Of a stretch of DNA of 64,000 nucleotides, positions 47,256 through 57,517 are shown in pieces; position 1 is the stretch's first letter; each line of letters opens with the position of its first letter. The position numbers and the translations under genes are program-made. This stretch comes from Isoetes taiwanensis. Lineage: Eukaryota; Streptophyta; Lycopodiopsida; Isoetales; Isoetaceae. The stretch spans positions 6,917,821 through 6,981,820 of the forward strand of contig JAJEKV010000057.1 of NCBI GenBank assembly GCA_021234155.1, given 5' to 3'. A model generated the notes under the pieces. It saw nothing but the letters and a program-made list of their open reading frames with translations. It did not search any database and was not told where the DNA came from.

Positions 47256-49282
47256 CTAGTTATGGTACCCAGCGTTGCTGGGCTATAAGGTCCAACACAC
47301 CGCAACACGTTATTATCTCGTAACGCCCCGCTTTTGGTGGTTTGATCATTGCCACAACTTGAAAAATGTGATCTGCATATGCTCTTTGGAGTTTTGCTGT
47401 TGCCTCCAGATTTTTCACAGAACTATAACTCTCGAAGGCTTTTTCAGATATGGTTAAATATCCATCTTAAAGTTCTGCTTGGATGTTCTCTAATTATGTT
47501 AAAGCCTTTGTTTACAGAAATGCAAAACACATGCTAAAATTGCATGGAAAAAGATGGTAAATATGAAGACAAATACATTTTAGTTAAATGTAGCTGGAAA
47601 TTTGCTCACGCCTCTGAATGATTTGCATCAATATGAATCTCCATTCTCTGTTATGGCTTATCAAACATGAAGGAGGTAAAATGAGAACTACTATGCCTGT
47701 ATCTCTAGCTTCCAGCAAGAAATGAAATCATTTCTTCATTAAAGATGTCACAACAATAAACTTACCATGTTGCTTATCCTAACCACTAACTCTTGCACCT
47801 GTGCAGAAAGAAAGATAAGCGTTTAGCTTTTCGAAATGCCAAAGATATATAATGATCAGGAAGATACTGCCAAAGCGTCAAAGTTTTAGCAAGAAGAACC
47901 TATGGATCACGAAGCATATCCAACTTCTTTTGAAATTCCTTTAACAATTGATGCATGTCAAAACAATGTGCAATCTATAGCATTGTATTGTGACGCCACC
48001 GACCTTTTATCGAGCTCTTGAGGTTTGTCCCCGTTTGTTCCTCTCATCGAGACGCATAACCGAAGCAAAATCAAGCTTTTTCCAAAGATGGGTCTATCAA
48101 GAGTTTTCAAAAAGGAGACAACAGACCTCTGCAGACATGCATGCATTTGCTACAATCAATGAAGCTGAAATCATCCTTTGGCTTGATGAATGCCATAAGA
48201 TATTACAGGAACAACCATGGCAAAATGATGCATTATTAGAAAAGGCTTCACATCTCAGATTTCATATGCTTTTAGCAAAAGCAAGATTCATAACCACCTC
48301 TCTCGCTTCCGCAATGTAACTCAATAGCTTCGTCTCAACATGATATGCCCCAACCATAAACAATGAGTTCAACAGCACTTCTAATGGAAGCATATTGTAT
48401 GGTTTAAATACTTTAGTCGCATCGGGATCCATCACAGCCTTTCAAATTTGTTAAGAGAAAAATGTAACGATTTAAGGATGTGGATATTGATAACAATAAC
48501 ATTGGTTGAAAAATGTAAATCTACCTGTCCAGGGATGCCTTCCATATTCCTTGTTAATTCTGCTAATACATCCCTCAAAACTCTTAGTGTTGCAAAAACC
48601 CTCCTAACTACACACATATGATCTTGCTGCTGCAAAAGTCACTAATGACAATTACAGACTCCCAGACTCCCAAATTTACATAACAGCTTGATGCCTCCGT
48701 GAAGATGCTCATGAAAATGTAATTTTAATGAAAATGCATTGTTTGAGCCCTGTGATAATGCCCATGTTAATGCTCTCTCCCATGCTATTGCTCTGTCCAA
48801 CTGGTCTTCAACAGACATTTTGACAACAACAAATATTTTTAGGCCTTTTGTTGCCCTGAATACCTTGTAACGACCATGGCTGCATGAACATAGCTCATAG
48901 AAAAAGCTCTGATGATCTTGCAGCCGATCTTTAAAAGCCCTATTCTGTTCGATCCTCTGATGATCTTGCAGCCGATCTTTAAAAGCCCTATTCGCTCAAT
49001 CCCTGCTTCTATTTGAAAGCTCATTGCGTTTCAGATAGGTTAGGGAAGGCCAAGGCCGAAATGGAAGATGCAAGCTGAGCTTCTTTGTGGCTCTTCCAAA
49101 ACGGCCTCGCCGAGATAGCAGGCTAAAACCGTGTGTGGACATTGGAGGAGTGCATACCGGCCTCACGAACCCTAAAAACATTGTGATGTGGCATCATCTC
49201 CCCCATCGGTTTAGTAGAATCCGAGCCATTAAAATTAGGGCGTGGTTCAAGACACACGCCATAACATTATAATATAAGAAGA
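47256..49282 (-). mobile_element. Helitron I, right copy
   Basis: On the - strand begins TCTTCTTATATTATAATGTT at 49282 and ends with a hairpin and CTAG at 47259-47256. Length is 2,027 bp. Flanks join to CTATAGAA^TACGCC. Carries the same callose-synthase-like fragment and 48-bp duplication as the left copy. Confidence 0.93.
48372..48629 (-). pseudogene. Callose synthase-like gene fragment (right copy)
   Basis: Mirror of 3918-4170. Exon 1 (48525-48629) reads RRVFATLRVLRDVLAELT and ends at CAG before a GT donor. Exon 2 (about 48372-48440) reads VMDPDATKVFKPYNMLPLEV. The intron acceptor differs from the left copy because of a local change after the poly-T tract. A plus-strand frame (47990-48319) overlaps the neighbouring segment and remains unassigned. 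Confidence 0.62.
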
Positions 49283-49476
49283 TACGCCATGGGGATAGAT
49301 TTAGCAGATGTATGAATTTTGTGGGATTGTTCTTATATACGGCTAGTTGTAAGGTTGATAAAAAAAAGAATCCTTTTTTAGTCAGGTTTAGATGGTTGCC
49401 TACCATTCTTGTTTCTTACTTAAAAGAAAACACAAAACCATCCTAGTGTCTCGTGTGAAAATCAAACTATAGCAAT

Positions 49477-49549
49477 GACCATGTGGCCTAATGGACAAGG
49501 CACTCATACCCCGAGCGAGAGATTATGGGTTTGAGTCCCATCTTGGTCG
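49477..49549 (+). pseudogene. tRNA-Arg pseudogene, anticodon stem lost
   Basis: 73 nt, but the anticodon arm reads CTCATACCCCGAGCGAG instead of CTCGCCTCCGGAGCGAG. Stem pairing is broken and no Arg anticodon remains. The T loop is TTTGAGT as in its left-arm relative. Confidence 0.75.
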
Positions 49550-50462
49550 GTTTATTTTATGAGCGCGCCGACACTTCATGAACTCATGAAGGACATAAAC
49601 CGTGAAGTTGTACCACAACTATAGTTTGATCGAAAGCAATGATAACGCCTCTAAGGTTTGATTGATTAAGTCAGAACCCTCTATAATTCATTTCTAAGTA
49701 TGATTGAGGTTTGATCGAGCAAGGCATAATCCCTCTATAGATTTATGTCTAAATAGAATTAAGGTCTTATTGCAGATCGACGCAACTGTAAAGTTTTGCT
49801 ACAACTAAAGTTTCATCAAGCAAGGATAACCCCTCTAAGGTTTGATCGAGCAAAGCATAACCCCTCTATGAATATATGTCTAAATACGTTCAAGATTGGT
49901 CAACATGAAGCATGGCATAACCTTATGAAGTTTGATCAAGTTGGAGCATTAGTTGATTTTTTACATGTTGCTTAGTTCTAAAATATAATATAACGCATAC
50001 ATATCTCCATTATATTGACCAAGAAGTACGAGTGATTCGTAATATGTGAACCTGCCAAATTATGCCAAATTACTCTTTTTCTTTTTCTTTTTTTTCTTTT
50101 TTTGCGAAATACGCCAAATTACTGTTGGATTATATTGAACAAAAATAAAGGTTTCATTAGGCGCAACACTGCAATCTGTACTAGGCATATAAATGAGCTA
50201 TAAATCTTGTGTCCTTAGATTCTTTTGGTCCCAAATCCATTACAAGTTAGTTTATGGTTTTCTATAGAATACGCCATAGGGATAGATTTAGCAGATGTAT
50301 GAATTTTGTGGGATTGTTCTTATATACGGCTAGTTGTACGGTTGATAAAATAAAAATCCTTTTTGAGTCAGGTTTAGATGGTTGCCTACCATTCTTGTTT
50401 CTTACTTCAAAGAAAACCACAAACCATCCTAGTGTCTCAAGTGAAAATCCAAATATAGCAAT

Positions 50463-50535
50463 GAGCATGTGGCCTAATGGACAAGGCGCTCGCCTCTGGA
50501 GCGGGAGATTATGGGTTCGAGTCCCATCTTGGTCG
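50463..50535 (+). tRNA. tRNA-Arg body with CTG (Gln-type) anticodon
   Basis: 73 nt. The loop reads CTCTGGA, so positions 34-36 are CTG, which would pair with the Gln codon CAG. The stem CTCGC/GCGGG and the T arm are intact. The 5' end is GAGCATG, breaking acceptor pair 3. If processed it could in principle be a mischarged tRNA, but a single C-to-T decay (CCG to CTG) is the simple reading. Confidence 0.6.
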
Positions 50536-51257
50536 GTTTGTTTTATGAGCGTGCTGACACTTCATGAACTCGCCGAAGGACATAACTGTGAAGTTGTACC
50601 ACAACTATAGTTTGATCGAGCAATGATAACGCTCTAAGGTTTGATTAATTAAGGTGTAAACCCTCTATAATTCATTTCTAAGTATGATGATTGAGGTTTG
50701 ATCGAGCAAGGCATAATCCCTCTATAGATTTATGTCTAAATAGAATTAAGGTCTTATCGCAGACGACGAATCAGAAAGTTTTTTGCTACAACTAAAGTTT
50801 CATCAAGCAAGGATAACCCCTCTAAGGTTTGATCGAGCAAAGCATCACCCCTCTATGAATATATGTCTAAATACGTTCAAGGTTGGTCAAGATGAAGCAT
50901 GGCATAACCTTATGAAGTTTGACCAAGTTGGAGCATTAGTTGATTTTTTACATGTTGCTTACTTAGTTCTAAAATATAATATAACGCATGCATATCTCCA
51001 TTATATTGGCCAAGAAGTACGAAATGATTCGTAATATGTGAACCCGCCAAATTACGCCAAATTACTCTCTTTTTCTTTTTCTTTTTTTTTTTTTGAAATA
51101 CCCAAATTATCGTTGGATTATATTGAACAAAAACGAGGGTTTCATTAGGCGCAACACTGCAATCTGTACTAGGCATATAAATGAGCTATAAATCTTGTGT
51201 TCTTAGATTCTTTTTGTCCCAAATCCATTACAAGTTAGTTTATGGTTTTCTATAGAA

Positions 51258-54200
51258 CTAGTTAGGTGCCCAGCGTTGCTGGGATCATGTGGGGATATGT
51301 AAACGATGCTGAGCATCCTTTGGGTACTTGTAAATGTTCGGAACATGTAAGTGTTGACGGGCATTACATTTTTATACCACTTGTTTTGGGGTGGGAGGGG
51401 GCACCATTTGTGGGTTCATGGGAGGGAACACCCTTCTTGTTTATTTGATGTTGTGATGCTATGTAAATAGAATGTCTTATAATAGATGTGTACAATTGAG
51501 TAGTCTACCGTACTCCTTTTGTATGCCCTTTTGGTTTCTTATAGCAATTTTGCTTGAATGTTTGAATGCAAAATTTTTAATATCGTTTCATGTGTTGTCA
51601 TCAAATCAATCATGGATGCAAAAAATGGATCCAAACAGTGGTATTCCATGAATAACACATTAACATAGAGACAAAACACAATTTTGGAGTCCTGACGTGT
51701 GTCTAACCTAGCAAAGAATGAATTGAGATTGAGAAGATTAAGTGCAAGGCTTAGTTCTAATAAATGACTTTTTTGTTCTTATGCTAAGGGGATGAAACTC
51801 CCAACCTGTACCTAATACATAGAAAATCAAGAAGAAAAATTAACTTGTATAACAGAGAATGAATTAAGATTGAGAAAGATTAATTGCAATATATTTTTTG
51901 TTCTGATCAGGAGATAAAACTCCAAGAACCAACGGTGAGAAACCGGAGGTGTCAAATACTCAAATTCTTCATGCTACCTATTGTTGGATCTACTCCAAGT
52001 AGCAATTTTTCAAGAAGTTTGTAGCCTATAAATGCTATGTTTATAATTTGTGCAATATGATGAACCAACTGCAGATGTTTGTTGAGTGAGCAAAGGCATG
52101 GCCCAAAGCTTTCTCTGGTGCCGAAATGATCGTCCTTGGGTTATATATCCTCTTGAGAGATAAGAAATTATATATGCACCTAGCTTGAGAAGCCAAAACT
52201 GGTTGGAATTGTTCTGCAACACAATCTACTGGTTTTTGTGACAAAGCCCAAATAATGATTCCAACATGCATTGGCAACCTTTTCAAACACGATTTTGATG
52301 TTGCGAAAGAATGCATAGATCCAGAAAATCATAATGATGCAACCGTACATGTGGAGTATGCTCTATTTGGTAAAGCTCGGTTCCTTCCTACCTGCAAAAA
52401 AATATTATGAGTATCTTCCAGAAACACAGAAGAAATAACAAAGAAACACAATTCTGTTGAACTGTGGCGCCTTTCTTCTATACCTTGTTAGGGTGAACAC
52501 AAAGTGTTGCCTTCCTGTATACTTTCTTCACAGATGCTTCTATAAGATCTATTAAGGAAACTGGATGCCAACCACACTCTGGCCAAAACACCGCAGAAGT
52601 AGTGCAAATTCCATTCATGAAATCCTTATTACTAACAATATTACAAATACTTGCATATGACATACATATTAGACTCTTTGTTGCAGCGGGCATGCAAAGG
52701 AACAATAGCTTCTATTATACCCTGATTTGCAAAATCGAAATCATCGTGCATAACAAATAACTAATATTTTAAGCACATGCAAAAATAAACTTACCTTGTT
52801 ACAAAAAAAGAAGAGGGCCTTCTTTTAAATCAATCTAAAGCAAAGATGACCTTCCAAAATGCAATGAGACATAGTACAAAAGCATGTTCATGTAGCTTGA
52901 AAGGAGTAGCAAACTACAAAACATATCTCTAGAAATGGAATAGAGGATTGAAACCTAGTTGCACAAGTTTACAAACCCCGGCCCGTAAATAAAGGCTACT
53001 CGTGTAGTCAAGTTTCTTTGTAATGCTTTTGTTGCTAGAGTAATACTCCCATAATCTCAGCTTGTCATCTCTTTAAATCTGTCAAACATACCACACATTC
53101 ATATTCTTCCTTGTCTAATTCTAGCCTTTTTATAGAGGCATACCTTTCGATGGAAAGTGAACCAAAAGCTTCACAAACATATTCCTTAGAGGAAGAATAC
53201 TTTCGATTTTAACTTCCTGCACCTTGTAGAAAAACATATTTGTCCCGCTTTTCCATATTTCAGCTTTTGTGGAGACATATGGCATTTCATTCCTATTTCT
53301 AGCAGTTCCCACGGATTTTACAAATGGGTGGAATCCCTTAGATCCGTGCGTCGCAAAGGCATATTTCTGACCAGATATTTATCAAAGTTTGCATTTCAAG
53401 TTAGCGAGCCAATCTTTGAATGTAAAATCAACTTTCATCAGCTTTCCATTTGCATAACAATGAAGGTAGGTGCCAAAGATCCATGGGCGATGTACCGTAG
53501 CCTTCCTCGACGTCACTCTTGGAAGCAAAAGCAAGGCAAACACCTACATGTCGATAATGGCCAGTTATAGTTACAAACAGGAAGGGTGATTTATTTGCCA
53601 TCTCCTCGAAACATCTCTAATGTATTAAACCTTACCGCACGCCTAGAATCCTCGAAGTTGGAGTTAGATATAGATTGCGTGGTCGTGGAGCAATACGGAT
53701 GGCATTCAAAGCGGGCCGGCACCATCCTCGCTCCAACCACGGCTAAGATGATCGCCCTAGTCCTAATCTACATCCATCCCACCCATTCTCGTAGCTTCAC
53801 ATCCATCCCGACCCATTCTCGTGGCTTGGCGGGTAGCAAAAATCCTAAGCCGTAATAAAAAAAAACGAAATTAAAACCCTAAACTATGGAATGAATCTTA
53901 ACCCTTCGATCAATAGGCCGAACAATCTAAACCGGCCTCGATTTAGGGCTAAGTTGAAAACGGACACACATGAAAACATTATAATATAGGATGGCAAATT
54001 GCTACTTTTCTTGTTCTTCAAAGGTAAGGAAAATGACCTAAAACAATATGAAACAGAGGAAACAAAAAACTTAGAACGCTTCAAACCTCGAATACCCGCA
54101 TCAAGTAGACCACCTCTACAGCTCACCATGCTCCTCTCTACAGCTATAACATCCGACATAGCCAGGCTTCTCTGCTCAAGCCCGCAGCCTTTTCCGAAAC

Positions 54201-54669
54201 CTAATCATTGCAAGCTACTTGCGATATTTTTGCATCAAACGTAAAAACCTAGAAATCCGCAATAAACTCGTGGTATCTTCAATAGAACAAAGGTTTGATC
54301 CGCGCACAAAGGTTTGATGGGATAGCGTAAAACCGAGTAATGGCACCTCCTCGAAAGAAATAAGACCTCCTAATCATCTGGATCTTGAGAAAAAGATCCG
54401 AGATCCGCCTCTATAGTTGTAGAGCCTTTTGGTCGGGCAAAATGGCAGGCCCCAAGGCAAAACTAAAACACGGCCACCGGATACCTTGGGCGATGCCTAA
54501 TGGTTCGATAGCATCACCCCGGGATAGCTTGATCCGCTTTGTTCGATGGCTTCCAAGAAAACCTAAGACCTTTTGTTTTCTTTATTTCTGGACCGTCAGA
54601 TTTGCTTATTTAATTCTAGCCGTCAAAATTAGGGCGTGATTCAACACCCTATAACATTATAATATAGGA
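51258..54669 (-). mobile_element. Helitron G, right copy, with two 5' ends
   Basis: The 3' end (CTAG, 51261-51258) and hairpin lie next to CTATAGAA. The outer 5' end TCCTATATTATAATGTTATAG is at 54669, followed by TACGCC, so the flanks join exactly to the normal unit. A second perfect 5' end, TCCTATATTATAATGTTTTC, sits at 53991 inside. Length is 3,412 bp outer, 2,734 bp inner. It carries a J-domain exon (52484-52600). The mirrored partner is cut by the window edge at base 1. Confidence 0.88.
52484..52600 (-). pseudogene. Auxilin-like J-domain exon fragment
   Basis: The minus strand reads [20 protein letters not shown] followed by [15 protein letters not shown], then a splice donor GT. Plant auxilin-like proteins (clathrin uncoating, recruiting Hsc70) end in a J domain with 'LWPe.GW.pV.L.dli....VKK.YrKA.LcvHPDK'. 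The HPD motif needed to stimulate Hsc70 reads HPN here. Only this exon is recognisable, so it is a captured, non-functional fragment. Confidence 0.7.
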
Positions 54670-54861
54670 TACGCCATCGGGATAGATTTAGCAGATGTAT
54701 GAATTTTGTGGGATTGTTCTTATATACAGCTAGTTGTAAGGTTGATAAAAAAAAATCATTTTTGAGTCAGGTTTAGATGGTTGCCTACCATTCTTGTTTC
54801 TTACTTAAAAGAAAAACACAAACCATCCTAGTGTCTCAGGTGAAAATCCAAATATAGTAAT

Positions 54862-54934
54862 GACCATGTGGCCTAATGGACAAGGCGCTCGCCTTCGGAG
54901 CGGGAGATTATGGGTTCGAGTCCCATCTTGGTTG
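54862..54934 (+). tRNA. tRNA-Arg variant with TCG anticodon
   Basis: 73 nt. The loop CTTCGGA gives TCG (Arg). The stem CTCGC/GCGGG, T arm and B box are intact. The acceptor end reads CTTGGTT, turning pair 1 into G-T. Unlike the TCG copies at 22950 and 26216, the anticodon stem is not damaged. Confidence 0.7.
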
Positions 54935-55064
54935 GTTTGTTTTATGAGCGTGCTGACACTTCATGAACTCGCCGAAGGACATAATCGCGGAAGCTGCACC
55001 ACAACTATGCTTGATCGAGCAATGATAAGGTTTGATTTGATTGCTGTAAACCCTCTATAATTTA

Positions 55065-57130
55065 CTAGTAATGGTACCTGCACTTTGCCGGGCATAAATT
55101 AGAAACTTTTTAATTTCTTTCTTTTTTATTCTCCTTTTTTTCTAACCCCTTTCTCCCTCCCTTTTACCTTCTCCCTTTCCCCCTTTCCCCTTTTTTCTTC
55201 TTTTCTCTTACTCACTTTTCTCCTCTTCCTTTTTTATCTTTTCCCTCGCTTCTTCCCATTTTTCCACTACTTCTTTCTCTCCCTTTCCTTTTTCCCCTCT
55301 TCCTCTTTCCTCCTTTTCCCTTTTCTCTTCCCCGCTTCTCTATGCATTTTTTCTGCTCTCTTTTGCTTACCTTTCATGTGCCCTTTTCTTCCTTTCCCCA
55401 CCCTCTTCCTCTCTCTTTGATCACGTGTCTTTCCCCATCTCTTTCCCATTTCTCCTCTTTCCCTCATGCTCTTTTTGCTTTTCCTTTCTCCTTTTTCCTT
55501 CCGCTTTCCCTTTTCCTCTTTCAACTTTTCATTCCTTTTTCATATACTTTTCCCCAACCCTTTTGCTTTTATGTATGTCTACTTTTTCTCTTCCTTTCTT
55601 TCTCTCCTCTTTTACATTTTCCCTTTCCCGCTCTCAAGCCATATGCCTCTTTCCATTCCCTTTTCTCAACCTTTTTATGTACCCCTTTTTCCTTTTCTTT
55701 TCCCCATCCTCTTCTCTTTTTCCCCTTTCCACTTTATCCTTTCTTGTTTCTTTTTCTTTTCTCCCTTCCTATACTCTTTTTCCCTTTCTTTTTCTATTTC
55801 CTCACCCTTCCCTCTTCCTTTTTTCTCAAGGCTCCTTTTCTCCCTTCCTCTTTTCCTTCCTATTCCTTTTGCTCCCTACTCCTTTGTCTATATTCTACTT
55901 CCCCCCACCTTTTTTCCCTTATATTTTTCCATCCTTTCCTCTCTTCCTTTTTCATGCTCTTTTGTTTCTCTCTTTTTCTCTTTCTTTTCACCCTTTCTTT
56001 TCCCCTTTTTTCACGCCCTTTCCTTTTTTCTTTTTTTCTCGCTCCCTTCTCCCAAGTTCTCTTTTTCTCCCTTTCCTCTCTTTCCTCTTTTACTTTTCTT
56101 TTTTCCTATAGACTTGCAACCTTTTTTCTTATTTTCTCCTTTACCTTTTTCTCCTTTTCTCTCACCTTTTACTTTCACCCTTTTTCCGCTTCCCTTTCCC
56201 CTACTTATTCTATTCCTTTTTCTTTTATTTTCTTTTAAACTTTCCATTTTCTCTTTTCTCCTCTTCCTTTTTCCTCTTACCTTTCTTTTATTCCTTTTCC
56301 CTTTTCCTTCCCTTTCTATATCGCTTTTTCCTTTTCCCTCCTCTCTTCCTTTTCCTTTTCCTTTTCCCTTTCATCGTTTTTCCTTTTCCCTTCCCCTCTC
56401 CTTTCTCCTCTTTTCCTTTCTATCGCTTTTTCCTTTTCCCTTCCCCTCTTTCCCTCTTTCCCTTTTCCCTTTTCCCTTTCATCGTTTTTCCTTTTTCCTT
56501 CCCTTTTTCCTTCTTTTTTTTTCTTTTTCCTCTTTACCTTTTCCCTTTTTCTCCTTTTCCCTTTCATCATTTTTCCTCTCTTTCTTTCCTTTCTTTCCTT
56601 TTTCTTTCCTTTTCCCTTTTCTCTCTTTTCCTCTTCTATCATTTTTCCTTTCCTTCCCCTTTTCCGCTTTCCCCTTTTCCCTTTTCCCCTTTCATCATTT
56701 TTCCTTTTCCGCCCCCTTTTCTTTCCGCTTCCCTTTCCGCTTTTCTCCCTTTTCTCTCTTTCTATTTTTTTTTTTCCTTTTCCTTCCCTTTTCCTTTTTC
56801 CTTCCTTTCATCGCTTTTCCCTTTTCCCCTTTTTCCCTTTCTATCAGCTTTTCCTCTTTTCTCCTCTCCCCTTTTCCGCTTCCTTTTCCCCTTTCATCGT
56901 TTTTTCTCTTCCCCTTCCCTTCCCCTTCCCTTCTTTTCCCTTTCCATTTTCCTTTTCTCCTTTTCCCTTTTCTCTTTCTCTCTTTCTCTTTTTCTTTTCC
57001 TCTATATTAAAGCCATAGTCAAGATGAAATTTTTAGTTGAAGACACGCGACACATCATTCCCACCATTGGTCGGACCAAATCCTCGACCGTCCATTTTAG
57101 GCGTCCATTACACAACATTATAATATAAGA
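55065..57130 (-). mobile_element. Helitron F2, filled with pyrimidine tract
   Basis: On the - strand begins TCTTATATTATAATGTTGTG at 57130 and ends at 55068-55065 with CTAG after a decayed hairpin (GCCCGGCAAAGTGCAGG). Flanks join to ATAATTTA^TTTCTAAG, the normal unit sequence (for example near 26955). Length is 2,066 bp. Like F it is almost entirely C/T on the + strand. Confidence 0.9.
55100..57003. repeat. 1.9-kb homopyrimidine/homopurine tract
   Basis: Related to 277-1943: shared blocks CATGTGCCC...TTCCTTTCCCC (55374) and ATGCCTCTTTCCATTCCC (about 55643). The distal part (about 56230-57003) is a younger tandem array of 60-70-bp blocks with TTTCATCGTTTTTCC or TATCGCTTTTTCC. The 514-residue and similar open frames are artefacts of composition. 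Confidence 0.9.
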
Positions 57131-57517
57131 TTTCTAAGTATGATTGAGGTTTGATCGAGCAAGGTACATACCTCTATAGATTTATGTCTAAATAGAATTA
57201 AGGTCTTATTGTGATCGGCTGCAAACGCAGCGCTGTGCTACAACTAAAAGTTTCCTCATCAAGCAAGGATAACCCCAAGTGGGTTTTGATTCCAGCAAAG
57301 CATCACCTCTATGAATAAGTATGTCTAAATACATCTTATTGGTTTCAACATGAAGCTGCATAACCTTATGAAGTTTGATGTAAAGTTGGAGCATTAGTTG
57401 ACATGCTTACTCGTTCTAAAATATAATATAAGGCATACATATCTCCATTATATCAGTAAGAAGTTAATGAAAGTGATTCGTAATATGTGAACCCGCCAAA
57501 TTACCTAAATTATTTTT
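57131..57517 (+). repeat. Degraded rest of array unit after Helitron F2
   Basis: Continues the unit broken by F2 (TTTCTAAGTATGATTGAGG). It carries many small insertions and deletions against the consensus, for example CCCCAAGTGGGTTTTGATTCC where other units have CCCCTCTAAGGTTTGATCG. Confidence 0.8.

Larger units (their letters stand above)
39035..51603. repeat. Right arm of large inverted duplication
   Basis: Mirror image of 1-16848, separated from it by a 22-kb spacer. It contains Helitrons B, A, I and the 3' part of G on the - strand and four complete or nearly complete tRNA-Arg units on the + strand. It lacks Helitron F (empty A^T site at 51461/51462) and the copia element (single ATTTT at 42532-42536). 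Gene fragments are generally better preserved here than in the left arm; for example, the translocator exon keeps its Gln codon and splice donor. Confidence 0.9.

Noticed and set aside
55342-57010. 514-aa and 298-aa open frames
   Set aside because: Same composition artefact in the second pyrimidine tract.
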